A stretch of 64,000 bases of DNA from Roseomonas sp. AR75 (GTDB lineage: Bacteria; Pseudomonadota; Alphaproteobacteria; Acetobacterales; Acetobacteraceae), in contig NZ_STGB01000006.1 of the NCBI RefSeq assembly GCF_005222815.1, positions 744,001-808,000 of the forward strand. The letters run 5' to 3'. The notes under the pieces are model-generated. The model was not told the DNA's origin. It did not search any database and saw nothing but the letters and a program-made list of their open reading frames with translations. Positions 21,579 to 29,765 of the stretch are shown here, in pieces. A program made the position numbers and the translations under genes. Position 1 is the stretch's first letter. Every line of letters begins with the position of its first letter.

Positions 21579-23915
21579 GTGATCGAGGCCGGCGGCAAGC
21601 TCGGCAAGTATGAACTGCGCGGCACGCTCGGCCGCGGAGCGATGGGCGTCGTCTATGACGGCTACGACCCCATCATCGCGCGGCGCGTGGCGATCAAGAC
21701 CGTCAAGCTGCCCAATGCCGACGACGCCGAGGGCCAGGAGGAGCTTGCCCGCTTCCGGCGAGAGGCGCAGGCGGCGGGCCGGCTGACGCATCCGAATATC
21801 GTCGGCGTCTACGACTACGGCGAGGACCAGGGCGTTGCCTACATCGTCATGGAATTCGTCGACGGGCCGACGCTGAAGAGCCTGCTGGACAAGCAGGAGC
21901 GCATGGCGCTGCCGGACATCGCCCGGGTGATGGAGGACGTTCTGTCGGGCCTGGCCTTCAGCCACGCGCGCGGCATCGTCCATCGCGACATCAAGCCCGC
22001 CAATGTCATGCTCACCTCCGACGGCCGCGCGAAGATTGCCGATTTCGGCATCGCGCGCATCGAGAGCAGCAGCATGACCCAGGCCGGCACGGTGATGGGC
22101 ACGCCCGCCTACATGTCGCCCGAGCAATTCATGGGGCAGACCGTGGATGCGCGGACCGACCTCTATTCCTCCGGCGTGCTGCTCTACCAGCTGCTGACGG
22201 GCGAGCGGCCGTTCGAGGGCGGCATGACCGCCATCATGCACAAGGCGCTGCACACCGAGCCGCCGCGACCCTCCGACCTGTCCGTGACGGCGCCGCCGGC
22301 GATGGACCCGGTGGTGGCGCGCGCGATGGCGAAGCGGCCGGAAGCGCGCTTTCCGAACGCCGAGGCCTTCGCCGCGGCGATGCGCGCCGCGCTCGCCGCG
22401 CCGGCCGCGCTGGCTGAGCCATCGGCCGAGGCGACGATGATCTCGGCGCCGCGTGCGGCGTCCCCGGCGCCTGCACCGGTGACGCCCCCTCCCGCGGCCG
22501 TCGCGTCGCCGATGGTGGATCCGACCGTGCCGGTGAAGCGCGGCGCGCCGGTGGTGCCGATCGTCGCCGGGCTGGCGCTGCTGGCGGCGCTGGGCGGCGG
22601 TGCCTGGTACATGCTTGGCGGCGGCTCCCCGCCCGCACCGACGCAGGTCGCGACGGCGCCGACCGCGCCTGCGGCCCCGGCCGCGCCGGCACCCCCCTCC
22701 GTCGCGACGCCGGCGCCGAGCCCGACCCCGCCGGTCCAGGAGCCGCCGGCGGTGACGCCGGCTGCGCCGCCCGTCGCGCCATCCGTCGTTGCGGCAGAGC
22801 CGCCCGTCAGGCTGGAGCCAGCGGCGCCGCCCGCCGTCGTGGCCGCGCCGCCTGCCTCCGTTGCCGCGCCGCCTGCGGCCTCGCCGGCGCCGGTGGCCTC
22901 GACGCAGCCGCCGACGCAGCCTGCCGCGCCCGTGCCGAGCACTCCGGCGATCGCACCCCCGCCCGCGGCTACGACGGCGCAGCCGTCGCCGCAGCCGGCC
23001 GTGGCCGCGCCGGCGGCGCCAGAGCCTGCGACGCAGTTCGCCGCTCCACCGCTGGCCAAGCCGGTGACGCCGGTGGAGACGACGCCGACGGCACGGCCAG
23101 CAACCCCGTCGCTGCCACCGCCGGCGACGGCCCCGCCCGTGCAGCCGCCGCCGCAGGCGCTCGCGCTCGGGCCGGTGGCGCCGCGCCCGCCCGCGTCGCC
23201 GCCCGCGCCACCGGTCCAACCCGCAGTGCTGCCGCCCGCGTCTGTGGCGCGCGCAGCGCTGGCCGCGGCGCTGCCCTCCGTCACCTGTTCGCTGGTCTCC
23301 GGCACCGCCACGCCGGAGCGCCTGACGCTGCGCGGCGTGGTCGGGCAGGGTGCTCCGGAACGCGCGCTTCGCGAGGCTTTTGCCAACGGCGCCGGATCGC
23401 TCCCGCGCGACTGGCGCGTGGCCAGCTTCGATGCACCCTTCTGTACGGCACTCGACACGCTGCGCCCCGTTGCGCAGCCCTTCGGCACCCCGGGCGAGCT
23501 ATCCGTGGCGCTGGCCGGCAACGCCACGCGGCTGCGCGACGGCGAGTTGGTGACGGTGGTGGTGAACGGGCCCGACTTCCCGGCCTATGTCTATGTCTCC
23601 TTCCTGGTGCATGACGGCACGCTCGCGCATCTGCACCCGACACCGACCGATCCCTCGCGCCAGCTTCCTGCAGGCGGCACGCTGCGCCTTGGCGATCCCG
23701 CGATCGGGGGGCCGGCCTGGGCGGTCAGCCCGCCCTTCGGCGTGGACCTGATCATTGCCGTCGCTTCCTCCGTGCCGCTGTTCGACAAGCCGCGGCCGGA
23801 TGACGAGGACACGGCCGCCTATCTGCGGGACCTTCGCGTCGCACTGGAGCGGGCGCGGCGCGGCGGCGCGCGGCTGGCGTCGGATGCCTGGCTGCTGGAT
23901 ACGGTGGCACGCTGA
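21579..23915 (+). CDS. Membrane Ser/Thr protein kinase with C-terminal DUF4384-like domain (PpkA/ImpN-like)
   Basis: A Hanks-type kinase in residues 8-270: glycine loop GRGAMG (19-23 region), catalytic Lys40, HRDIKPAN with Asp137 and Asn142, DFG at 155-157, and GTPAYMSPEQ. All catalytic residues are present. A Pro/Ala stretch leads to one membrane segment at about residues 326-347 (VPIVAGLALLAALGGGAWYML). A very long Pro/Ala/Val-rich periplasmic linker follows, then a C-terminal domain of about 150 residues (NGPDFPAYVYVSFLVHDG, PSRQLPAGGTLRLGDP) that resembles DUF4384. The start is GTG. Given the FHA protein in the same locus, it is the likely ImpN/PpkA kinase controlling T6SS assembly. It lies 90 bp after the CHAT gene, so it may be transcribed with the TPS operon. 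No cognate phosphatase is visible. Confidence 0.9.
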   Translation: MIEAGGKLGKYELRGTLGRGAMGVVYDGYDPIIARRVAIKTVKLPNADDAEGQEELARFRREAQAAGRLTHPNIVGVYDYGEDQGVAYIVMEFVDGPTLKSLLDKQERMALPDIARVMEDVLSGLAFSHARGIVHRDIKPANVMLTSDGRAKIADFGIARIESSSMTQAGTVMGTPAYMSPEQFMGQTVDARTDLYSSGVLLYQLLTGERPFEGGMTAIMHKALHTEPPRPSDLSVTAPPAMDPVVARAMAKRPEARFPNAEAFAAAMRAALAAPAALAEPSAEATMISAPRAASPAPAPVTPPPAAVASPMVDPTVPVKRGAPVVPIVAGLALLAALGGGAWYMLGGGSPPAPTQVATAPTAPAAPAAPAPPSVATPAPSPTPPVQEPPAVTPAAPPVAPSVVAAEPPVRLEPAAPPAVVAAPPASVAAPPAASPAPVASTQPPTQPAAPVPSTPAIAPPPAATTAQPSPQPAVAAPAAPEPATQFAAPPLAKPVTPVETTPTARPATPSLPPPATAPPVQPPPQALALGPVAPRPPASPPAPPVQPAVLPPASVARAALAAALPSVTCSLVSGTATPERLTLRGVVGQGAPERALREAFANGAGSLPRDWRVASFDAPFCTALDTLRPVAQPFGTPGELSVALAGNATRLRDGELVTVVVNGPDFPAYVYVSFLVHDGTLAHLHPTPTDPSRQLPAGGTLRLGDPAIGGPAWAVSPPFGVDLIIAVASSVPLFDKPRPDDEDTAAYLRDLRVALERARRGGARLASDAWLLDTVAR

Positions 23916-23934
23916 GGCGTGCGGCTGCGCTCAT

Positions 23935-23965
23935 GCTTGGCGCAACACGTGCGGCGAAGCCAAGC
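23935..23965. repeat. Intergenic palindromic element, copy A
   Basis: GCTTGGC (23935-23941) and GCCAAGC (23959-23965) are perfect inverted arms around GCAACACGTGC. The core GGCGCAACACG and the arm GCCAAGC recur in the gap before phbB (44413-44460). GCCAAGC is also seen in the gap before tssF. Confidence 0.45.
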
Positions 23966-23990
23966 GCCGGCGGCGCGCCTGCTGTCGAGG

Positions 23991-24013
23991 GCACGAAGGT
24001 GAAACCTTCGTGC
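23991..24013. terminator. Hairpin between convergent kinase and 167-residue protein genes
   Basis: GCACGAAGGT and ACCTTCGTGC form a perfect 10-bp stem around GAA. It sits in the 105-bp gap between two convergent genes. There is no T-run on either side, so it would be a Rho-assisted or RNA-stabilising bidirectional end and not a classic intrinsic terminator. Confidence 0.6.
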
Positions 24014-24020
24014 ACTGTCC

Positions 24021-24524
24021 TCAGTTCTTGTTCTCGTAGCAGTGGAAGGCGAGATAGATCGTCTCGTTGTCGTACCACATCGTGATCTCGTAGCTGAAAT
24101 CCACGTTGCCGACGCGCCGGCGTTCGCTCTGGCTCGTCAGCGTGGTCTTCGCGCCGCGCACGAAGCAGTTGCCCTGTGCGTTCACCGTCGCGGTCCAGCG
24201 AGCGGTGATGTACTCGGAGACCATCTGCGCGGCTTCCTGGCCGTGCACGTCGTAGTAGGCGAGCCGGTCATCTCCGTCATTGGCCGGGTTCACCTGGCCC
24301 TTGTGTGCGCGACGCGGCGTGATGCCGCGCTGCTTCGCCAGCGCGTGCAGACCCGAATCATGCGCGGTCTGCTCGAAGACCTCGATGAAGGCGACGAACT
24401 CCTTCTGCAGAGTACGTGGCGCCGTGCGGGACGAGCGCGGGGCGCCGGTGACGCCAAGCTGCCCGCGCCACACCTCCGCGAAGAGCTTGGCGTTGTCGCC
24501 GCTGAGGGCCTTCGGAACCGGCAT
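24021..24524 (-). CDS. Hypothetical 167-residue protein downstream of hcp, possible T6SS cargo
   Basis: I do not recognise this protein. It starts MPVPKALSGDNAKLFAEVWR and has no signal peptide or membrane segment. The first half is helical and basic (TLQKEFVAFIEVFEQTAHD; KQRGITPRRAHKGQ). The second half looks like a beta-rich domain ending in VDFSYEITMWYDNETIYLAF with a C-terminal HCYENKN. Two Cys residues are present. It lies 121 bp after hcp on the same strand and ends convergently with the kinase gene. Genes directly after hcp or vgrG often encode effectors or their adaptors, so a secreted cargo or Hcp-binding factor is possible. No catalytic motif and no immunity gene can be named. Confidence 0.6.
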   Translation of the reverse strand: MPVPKALSGDNAKLFAEVWRGQLGVTGAPRSSRTAPRTLQKEFVAFIEVFEQTAHDSGLHALAKQRGITPRRAHKGQVNPANDGDDRLAYYDVHGQEAAQMVSEYITARWTATVNAQGNCFVRGAKTTLTSQSERRRVGNVDFSYEITMWYDNETIYLAFHCYENKN

Positions 24525-24645
24525 GGTGGTCTGTCCGTGTCACGATGCGCCGGGTGCTCCGGCACGCGACGCCGCGATGCGGCGCTGCGCGGCAGGCCGC
24601 GATGGCGCCTGCCGCGTCGCGCGCGAGGCTCGCGCGGCGGCGCCG

Positions 24646-25131
24646 TCAGGCGTTCGCCTTCATCTCCTTCAGGTCGAAGGAGACCTTCTCGCCGTCCTTC
24701 ACGCCGATCTTCGGGTCCACGACCTTCGGCACGACCTCGACATGGGCGAAGTTGAGCGAGAGGCTTTCGGTGGGCTTGTCGCCGCCGCTGCTGAGCGAAT
24801 AACCGGAGATGCCGGTATCCTTCAGCTTCACCACCAGATAGACCTCCTGCTTCTTCGCACCGGTCGTGGTGAAGTGGATCTCGACCAGGCGGCTCATCTC
24901 GCCGGCCACCGATTCCTCGAACAGCTTGGAGGAGGAGGAGGCGTCCCACTGCTTCGTGCAGGTGATCTCGCTGATGCTCGGTTCACTCGCCTCGCGGTTC
25001 GACCCCGATCCGCGCGCCGAGGCGATGCCGCGGCCGGCGCCCATCTGGACGCTGCCGAGCTCGATCCAGTCCTTGAACCCGTCGGTCGTGACGGTGCCCT
25101 TGATGTCGCCGTACTTCATGTAGATGGCCAT
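24646..25131 (-). CDS. hcp: T6SS tube protein Hcp
   Basis: Hcp hexamers stack into the inner tube propelled by the contracting sheath. The 161-residue product starts MAIYMKYGDIKGTVTTDGFK, with the family features W-ELGSVQMGAGRGI, the exposed Ser-rich loop, SISEITCTKQWDASSSSKLF and ETRxVEIHFTT-like strand SRLVEIHFTTTGAKKQEVY. The length is normal. AAAGGAG precedes the ATG, and it lies 35 bp after clpV. No C-terminal effector fusion. Confidence 0.95.
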   Translation of the reverse strand: MAIYMKYGDIKGTVTTDGFKDWIELGSVQMGAGRGIASARGSGSNREASEPSISEITCTKQWDASSSSKLFEESVAGEMSRLVEIHFTTTGAKKQEVYLVVKLKDTGISGYSLSSGGDKPTESLSLNFAHVEVVPKVVDPKIGVKDGEKVSFDLKEMKANA

Positions 25132-25166
25132 GACTGCGCTCCTTTACTGCCCTGCTCTCGTGACTT

Positions 25167-27809
25167 TCAGGCCGCCTCGATCGCGTAGGTGAAGCCGCCA
25201 TCCGGGGCGAGGCCGACCCGGACGCCCCCGACCTGGCGACCTTCCGCCAGGTGGGACAGCACCTCCGCCGACAGTTCCGGCAGCAGGGTGCGGGAGAGGA
25301 TGTTCTCGACGTTGCGCGCGCCGGAGGATGCCTCGGTGCAGCGCGCGGCGATCGCTTCGACGAGTGCCGGGTCCCAGTCGAACCCGGCGCGGTAGCTCTC
25401 GAAGACGCGCTTGCGGATGCGGTTGAGCTGGAGACCCACGATCTGCCGGATGATCGCATCGGGCAGCGGGAAATAGGGCACCAGCGTCACGCGCCCGAGA
25501 AAGGCGGGCTTGAAGTACTTCATCAGCTCCGGCCGCAGCGCCGCGGCCAGGCCATCCGCGTCCGGCGCGGTGTCCGGGTCGGCCATCAGCTTGGTGACGA
25601 GGTCGGTGCCGGCATTGGACGTCATGATGATGACGGTGTTCTTGAAGTCGATGTCGCGGCCTTCGCCGTCCTTCATGTTCCCCTTGTCGAACACCTGGAA
25701 GAACACGTCCTGCACGCCCGGATGGGCCTTCTCCATCTCGTCGAGCAGCACGACGGAATAGGGCTTGCGGCGCACGGCTTCCGTCAGGATGCCGCCCTCG
25801 CCATAGCCGACATAGCCGGGCGGGCTGCCCATCAGCAGCGAGACCTTATGCTCCTCCTTGAACTCGGTCATGTTGATGACCGTGAGGTTCTGCTCGCCGC
25901 CATAGAGCAGTTCGGCGAGCGTCAGCGCGGTTTCCGTCTTGCCCACGCCGGAGGTGCCGACCATCAGGAACACGCCGATCGGCTTGCGCGGATCGGTCAG
26001 CCCGGCGCGGGAGGTGCGGATGGCCTGCGCCACGGCTTCGAGCGCGTGCGGCTGGCCGACGACGCGGGCCTCCATCGCCTGGCGCAGGTTCAGCACCGTG
26101 CGGATCTCGTCGCCGCGCATCCGGCCGGCAGGGATCCCGGTCCAGCTCTCGACGATCTCCGCCACCGCCTGGCCATCCACCACGGGATGCACCAGCGGGT
26201 GCTCGCCCTGCAGCGCGCGAAGGTCAGTGGCGAGCGCGGCGAGGCGTGCGCGCAGCCCGTCCTTGTCGCCGATATCCTCGGGGTTCTCGACGGCGCTGCG
26301 GACCTCCGCCAGTTCGGCGGCCAGCGCCTTCTCCCGCTCCCAACGGGCATCGAGTTCCGCCAGCTCCCCTTCCGCCCTCGTCTTGTCGGCGATCAATTCA
26401 TCGCGACGGACGGCGAAGTCCGCCCCCGCCGCCATCTCGCGGCCGACGATGCCGAGCTCCGTGGTGATCAGCTCGATGCGCCGCCGCCGATCCTCGATGG
26501 CCGCGGGTATCGCGGCCTGGCTCATCGCGACGCGCGCACAGGCGGTGTCGATCAGGCTGACGGCCTTGTCCGGCAACTGGCGCGACGGGATGTAGCGCGC
26601 GGAAAGCCGCACCGCCTCGCTGACGGCCTCGTCCAGGATGCGCACCTTGTGGTGCTTCTCCAGCGTGCCGACCAGGCCGCGGATCATGGCGATCGCGATG
26701 GGGATCGTCGGCTCCTCGACCTTCACCACCTGGAATCGGCGGGTGAGGGCGGCGTCCTTCTCGAAATACTTCTTGTACTCGGCCCATGTGGTGGCCGCGA
26801 CGGTGCGCAACTCGCCGCGCGCCAGCGCCGGCTTCAGCAGGTTCGCCGCGTCGTTCTGGCCCTGCTGGCCGCCGGCGCCGATCAGCGTGTGCGCCTCGTC
26901 GATGAAGAGGATGATCGGCTTGGGGCTGGCCTTCACCTCGTCGATCACCGACTTCAGCCGGTTCTCGAATTCGCCCTTCACGCCCGCGCCGGCCTGCAGC
27001 AGCCCGAGGTCGAGCGTGCGCAGCACCACGCCCTGCAGCGCCGGCGGCACGTCGCCCGCCGCGATCTTGAGCGCAAGGCCCTCGACCACCGCCGTCTTTC
27101 CCACGCCGGCCTCGCCGGTGAGGATCGGGTTGTTCTGGCGGCGCCGGGTGAGGATGTCGACGACCTGGCGGATTTCCGCGTCGCGGCCGAGGATTGGGTC
27201 GATCCTGCCAGCCTTGGCGCGGCCGGTGAGGTCGGTGGTGAACTGCTCCAGCGCTGTGCCGCCTGTCGGTGCCGGCGCCTCGCTTCCCGCCGCTTCGGCG
27301 CCCGCGGCGGCGGCCGGCGAAGCCGCCTGCGATTCCGGCGTCGCGCCGCAGATTGCCCCGTAGTCGCGCTTGAGCTGGTCGGCAGGGATGCGCGCGAACT
27401 GGCCCGACGCCTCCCTTGCGCGCCGCGCCAGCGCCTCGTCGGCGACGAGCGCGAGGATGACGTGGCCGGTGCGCACGCGGTGCGCGTTCAGCTCGATCGA
27501 GCCGAGCAGCCAGCCCTGCTTCAGCAGCTCCACGACATCGGGCGAGAGCGAAGGCGCACGCGCATTGCCGGTCTTCATCCGGTCGAGCGCCTTGCCGAGA
27601 TCGGCGGCGAAGCGCGCCATGTCCACGCCGTAGTGGCGCAGGATCGCGGCGCAGTCGGTGTCGGTGCGGTCGGCGAGGGCGAGCAGCAGGTGCTCGACCT
27701 CGACATTGTAATGGCTGCGGGACAGCGTGAGGCCCGCCGCCGCTTCCAGAGCGCGCCGGCACGGGTCGTTCAGCCGTCCGACGAGCTGCTTCAGATCGAC
27801 CCCGGCCAT
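25167..27809 (-). CDS. clpV: T6SS AAA+ ATPase ClpV (TssH)
   Basis: ClpV disassembles the contracted TssBC sheath for reuse. The 880-residue product has a Clp-N region (residues 1-150), a first AAA+ module with Walker A GEAGVGKT near residue 233 and LFIDEAHTLIGAGG, a coiled-coil middle domain (about 415-525), and a second AAA+ module with MVGTSGVGKTETAL near residue 615 and a C-terminal D2-small domain. These are the ClpB-like hallmarks, and the length and N-domain fit ClpV. GGGGGTGAG precedes the ATG. It is divergent from tssA, and hcp follows on the same strand. Confidence 0.95.
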   Translation of the reverse strand: MAGVDLKQLVGRLNDPCRRALEAAAGLTLSRSHYNVEVEHLLLALADRTDTDCAAILRHYGVDMARFAADLGKALDRMKTGNARAPSLSPDVVELLKQGWLLGSIELNAHRVRTGHVILALVADEALARRAREASGQFARIPADQLKRDYGAICGATPESQAASPAAAAGAEAAGSEAPAPTGGTALEQFTTDLTGRAKAGRIDPILGRDAEIRQVVDILTRRRQNNPILTGEAGVGKTAVVEGLALKIAAGDVPPALQGVVLRTLDLGLLQAGAGVKGEFENRLKSVIDEVKASPKPIILFIDEAHTLIGAGGQQGQNDAANLLKPALARGELRTVAATTWAEYKKYFEKDAALTRRFQVVKVEEPTIPIAIAMIRGLVGTLEKHHKVRILDEAVSEAVRLSARYIPSRQLPDKAVSLIDTACARVAMSQAAIPAAIEDRRRRIELITTELGIVGREMAAGADFAVRRDELIADKTRAEGELAELDARWEREKALAAELAEVRSAVENPEDIGDKDGLRARLAALATDLRALQGEHPLVHPVVDGQAVAEIVESWTGIPAGRMRGDEIRTVLNLRQAMEARVVGQPHALEAVAQAIRTSRAGLTDPRKPIGVFLMVGTSGVGKTETALTLAELLYGGEQNLTVINMTEFKEEHKVSLLMGSPPGYVGYGEGGILTEAVRRKPYSVVLLDEMEKAHPGVQDVFFQVFDKGNMKDGEGRDIDFKNTVIIMTSNAGTDLVTKLMADPDTAPDADGLAAALRPELMKYFKPAFLGRVTLVPYFPLPDAIIRQIVGLQLNRIRKRVFESYRAGFDWDPALVEAIAARCTEASSGARNVENILSRTLLPELSAEVLSHLAEGRQVGGVRVGLAPDGGFTYAIEAA

Positions 27810-27924
27810 CTCACCCCCTTTGGCGGAGCAACCCTATGTGATAATGCCCCGTTCCGTCCAGCAACGTTCGCGCGTCGCAACTCCGCGCGGGCCGTTGCGC
27901 GGCACCGGCCGGGGGGACCGCCGC
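27810..27924. promoter_or_regulatory. Divergent promoter region between clpV and tssA
   Basis: These 115 bp separate the two divergent T6SS arms. On the plus strand TATGTGATAAT (27835-27845) looks like an extended -10 box (TG then GATAAT), but no good -35 lies 17-18 bp upstream. On the minus strand only the clpV Shine-Dalgarno is clear. Confidence 0.4.
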
Positions 27925-29067
27925 ATGAGTGATGACTCGCCGGTAATGCCGGAAGGTTTCGACCTTCCCGTGCTGCTCGCGCCGATCGGCGGCGATGCGC
28001 CGCAGGGCACCGACCTGCGCGAGGACTACTCGGCGCAATCCCCGTATTTCCGCTTGCGCGACGCACGCTCCGAAGCGCGCGAAGCGGAGCGTCGCGCGGA
28101 AACCGCCGGTGACGACACCGAGGCGGCCGTGCCGCCTCAATGGAAGACCGTCGTCTCGCTGGCGACAACCGCGCTCGCGGAACGCAGCAAGGATCTGGAA
28201 ATCGCGGCCTGGCTGACCGAGGCCTCCGTGCGGCTGCATGGCCTGCCGGGACTGACCGCGGGCGCGCTGCTGATCCGCGGGCTTGCCGAGGGGTTCTGGG
28301 ACGGCGTCTTTCCGCTGCCGGACGAGGACGGGATGGTGACGCGCGTCGCGCCGATCACCGGCCTCAGCGGCGCGGAATCCGATGGTACGCTGATGCCGGC
28401 GTTGCGTCGCCTGCCGCTGTTCCGCCGGCCCAGCGGCGAGAACTTCGCCTGGTGGCAGTACGAGCGCTCTGAGGAACTGGCGACGATCGCGGACGAGGCG
28501 CGCCGCCAGGCGCGGTTGGAAGCCGGCACGCTCAGCATGGGCGACGTGGAGAAGGAGGCGGTGGCCGCCGGCGCAGCGCATTTCGCCCGGATGCGCCGCG
28601 CGCTGTCCGATGCGATCGCGGCCTGGAGCGGCATGGGCGAGGCGCTGGACGGTCTGGCCGGCGCCGACGGCCCTTCCACCGGCCGCGTGCTCGCGCTGCT
28701 GCGCGCCATGGCGGAAGTCGTCGCCCGCTTCGCGCCCGCCGAGGAGGAAGGCGCGGCCATTGAGGCGGCGGCGGCGGAGGAGGCGGGCGACGCTGGCGCC
28801 GCACCTCCCAGCGGGCCCCGCGCACCGGCGGCTTCGGCCGGCCGCTCGCGCGAGGAGTTGCTGCGCCAGCTCGTCGAGATCGCCGACTACTTCCGCAAGA
28901 CAGAGCCCAATTCGCCGCTGGCCTACACGCTGCAGGACGCCGTGCGCCGAGCCCGCATGACCTGGCCGGAGCTGCTGACCGAACTGGTGCCGGACGAGGC
29001 CTCCCGCGTCGCCATCCTGACTTCCCTCGGCATCAAGCCGCCGGAGCCGGAAGCCGGGGCCGAGTGA
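27925..29067 (+). CDS. tssA: T6SS assembly protein TssA (ImpA family)
   Basis: TssA is the cap or initiator protein that coordinates baseplate and tail polymerisation. The 380-residue product contains the ImpA N-terminal domain: LPVLLAPIGGDAPQGTDLRE, then WKTVVSLATTALAERSKDLE, LTEASVRLHGLPGLTAGALL and GFWDGVFPLPDEDG, with the segment WWQYERSEELAT after it. The C-terminal part is helical with an acidic Ala-rich linker and ends DEASRVAILTSLGIKPPEPE. The start at 27925 (MSDDSPVMPEGFD) is preferred over longer readings because the upstream residues are non-homologous and run through the promoter region. It is the first gene of the plus-strand arm. Confidence 0.92.
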   Translation: MSDDSPVMPEGFDLPVLLAPIGGDAPQGTDLREDYSAQSPYFRLRDARSEAREAERRAETAGDDTEAAVPPQWKTVVSLATTALAERSKDLEIAAWLTEASVRLHGLPGLTAGALLIRGLAEGFWDGVFPLPDEDGMVTRVAPITGLSGAESDGTLMPALRRLPLFRRPSGENFAWWQYERSEELATIADEARRQARLEAGTLSMGDVEKEAVAAGAAHFARMRRALSDAIAAWSGMGEALDGLAGADGPSTGRVLALLRAMAEVVARFAPAEEEGAAIEAAAAEEAGDAGAAPPSGPRAPAASAGRSREELLRQLVEIADYFRKTEPNSPLAYTLQDAVRRARMTWPELLTELVPDEASRVAILTSLGIKPPEPEAGAE

Positions 29068-29126
29068 CAGGCGCGAACCGATCCGACTACCACGGATTGC
29101 CGCACAACGTTCCCATGCACGCTTTC

Positions 29127-29156
29127 TTGACCCGTCCGGGCGGAACAACCTAGCAT
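29127..29156 (+). promoter_or_regulatory. Candidate promoter upstream of tssB
   Basis: TTGACC (29127-29132), an 18-bp spacer, and TAGCAT (29151-29156), within the 185-bp gap between tssA and tssB. The -35 is a strong match for an alphaproteobacterial housekeeping promoter and the -10 is moderate (TAnnAT). It would give a leader of about 90 nt for the tssBC operon, consistent with high sheath expression. Confidence 0.4.
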
Positions 29157-29252
29157 CCACCCGATCCGCGGTGAGAACTCGGCGCGGCCCCGCCTCGATG
29201 GGGGGCGGCTCTTCTCTCCCCGCGGTCGGCCCAGCCGCGAGGAAACCGCGCC

Positions 29253-29762
29253 ATGAGTGAAAGCATCCACGGCAAGCTGAACCGCGTGCGCAAGCCGCGG
29301 GTGCACATCACCTACGAGGTCGAGACCGAAGGCGCGGAGGTGGTGCGCGAGCTGCCCTTCGTCGTCGGCGTGATGGGCGACTTCTCCGGCGATCCCACCG
29401 CGCCGCTGAAGCCGCTCACTGAGCGGAAGTTCGTGCAGATCGACCGCGACAACTTCAACGACGTCATGGCGTCCTTCACCCCCGGCCTGAAGCTGAAGGT
29501 GGAGAACACGCTGGCCGGCGACGGGAGCCAGATGGCCGTCGAGCTGGCCTTCAAGTCGATGGACGATTTCGACCCGGCGCGCGTGGCCCAGCAGGTGCCC
29601 GCCCTCGCCGCGCTGCTCGAGACGCGCGCCAAGCTGCGCGACCTCATGAGCAAGGTGGACCGCTCCGAGGAGCTGGAGGGGCTGCTGGAACAGGTGCTGA
29701 GCAACGAGGCCGAGATGAAGAAGCTCTCTTCGGAACTCGGCCTCGGCACGAAGGAGGGCTGA
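29253..29762 (+). CDS. tssB: T6SS sheath small subunit TssB (VipA/ImpB)
   Basis: TssB pairs with TssC to build the contractile sheath. The 169-residue product has the family core VHITYEVETEGAEVVRELPF, VVGVMGDFSGDP and LTERKFVQIDRDNFNDVM, then FKSMDDFDPARVAQQVPAL and a C-terminal helix (LRDLMSKVDRSEELEGLLEQ). Normal length. Followed by tssC after 3 bp. Confidence 0.96.
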   Translation: MSESIHGKLNRVRKPRVHITYEVETEGAEVVRELPFVVGVMGDFSGDPTAPLKPLTERKFVQIDRDNFNDVMASFTPGLKLKVENTLAGDGSQMAVELAFKSMDDFDPARVAQQVPALAALLETRAKLRDLMSKVDRSEELEGLLEQVLSNEAEMKKLSSELGLGTKEG

Positions 29763-29765
29763 GCG

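Noticed and set aside
25251..27932. An 893-codon plus-strand reading frame opposite clpV
   Set aside because: ClpV on the minus strand has complete Walker motifs and family length. The opposite frame has no recognisable domain and is Arg/Gly/Ala-rich.
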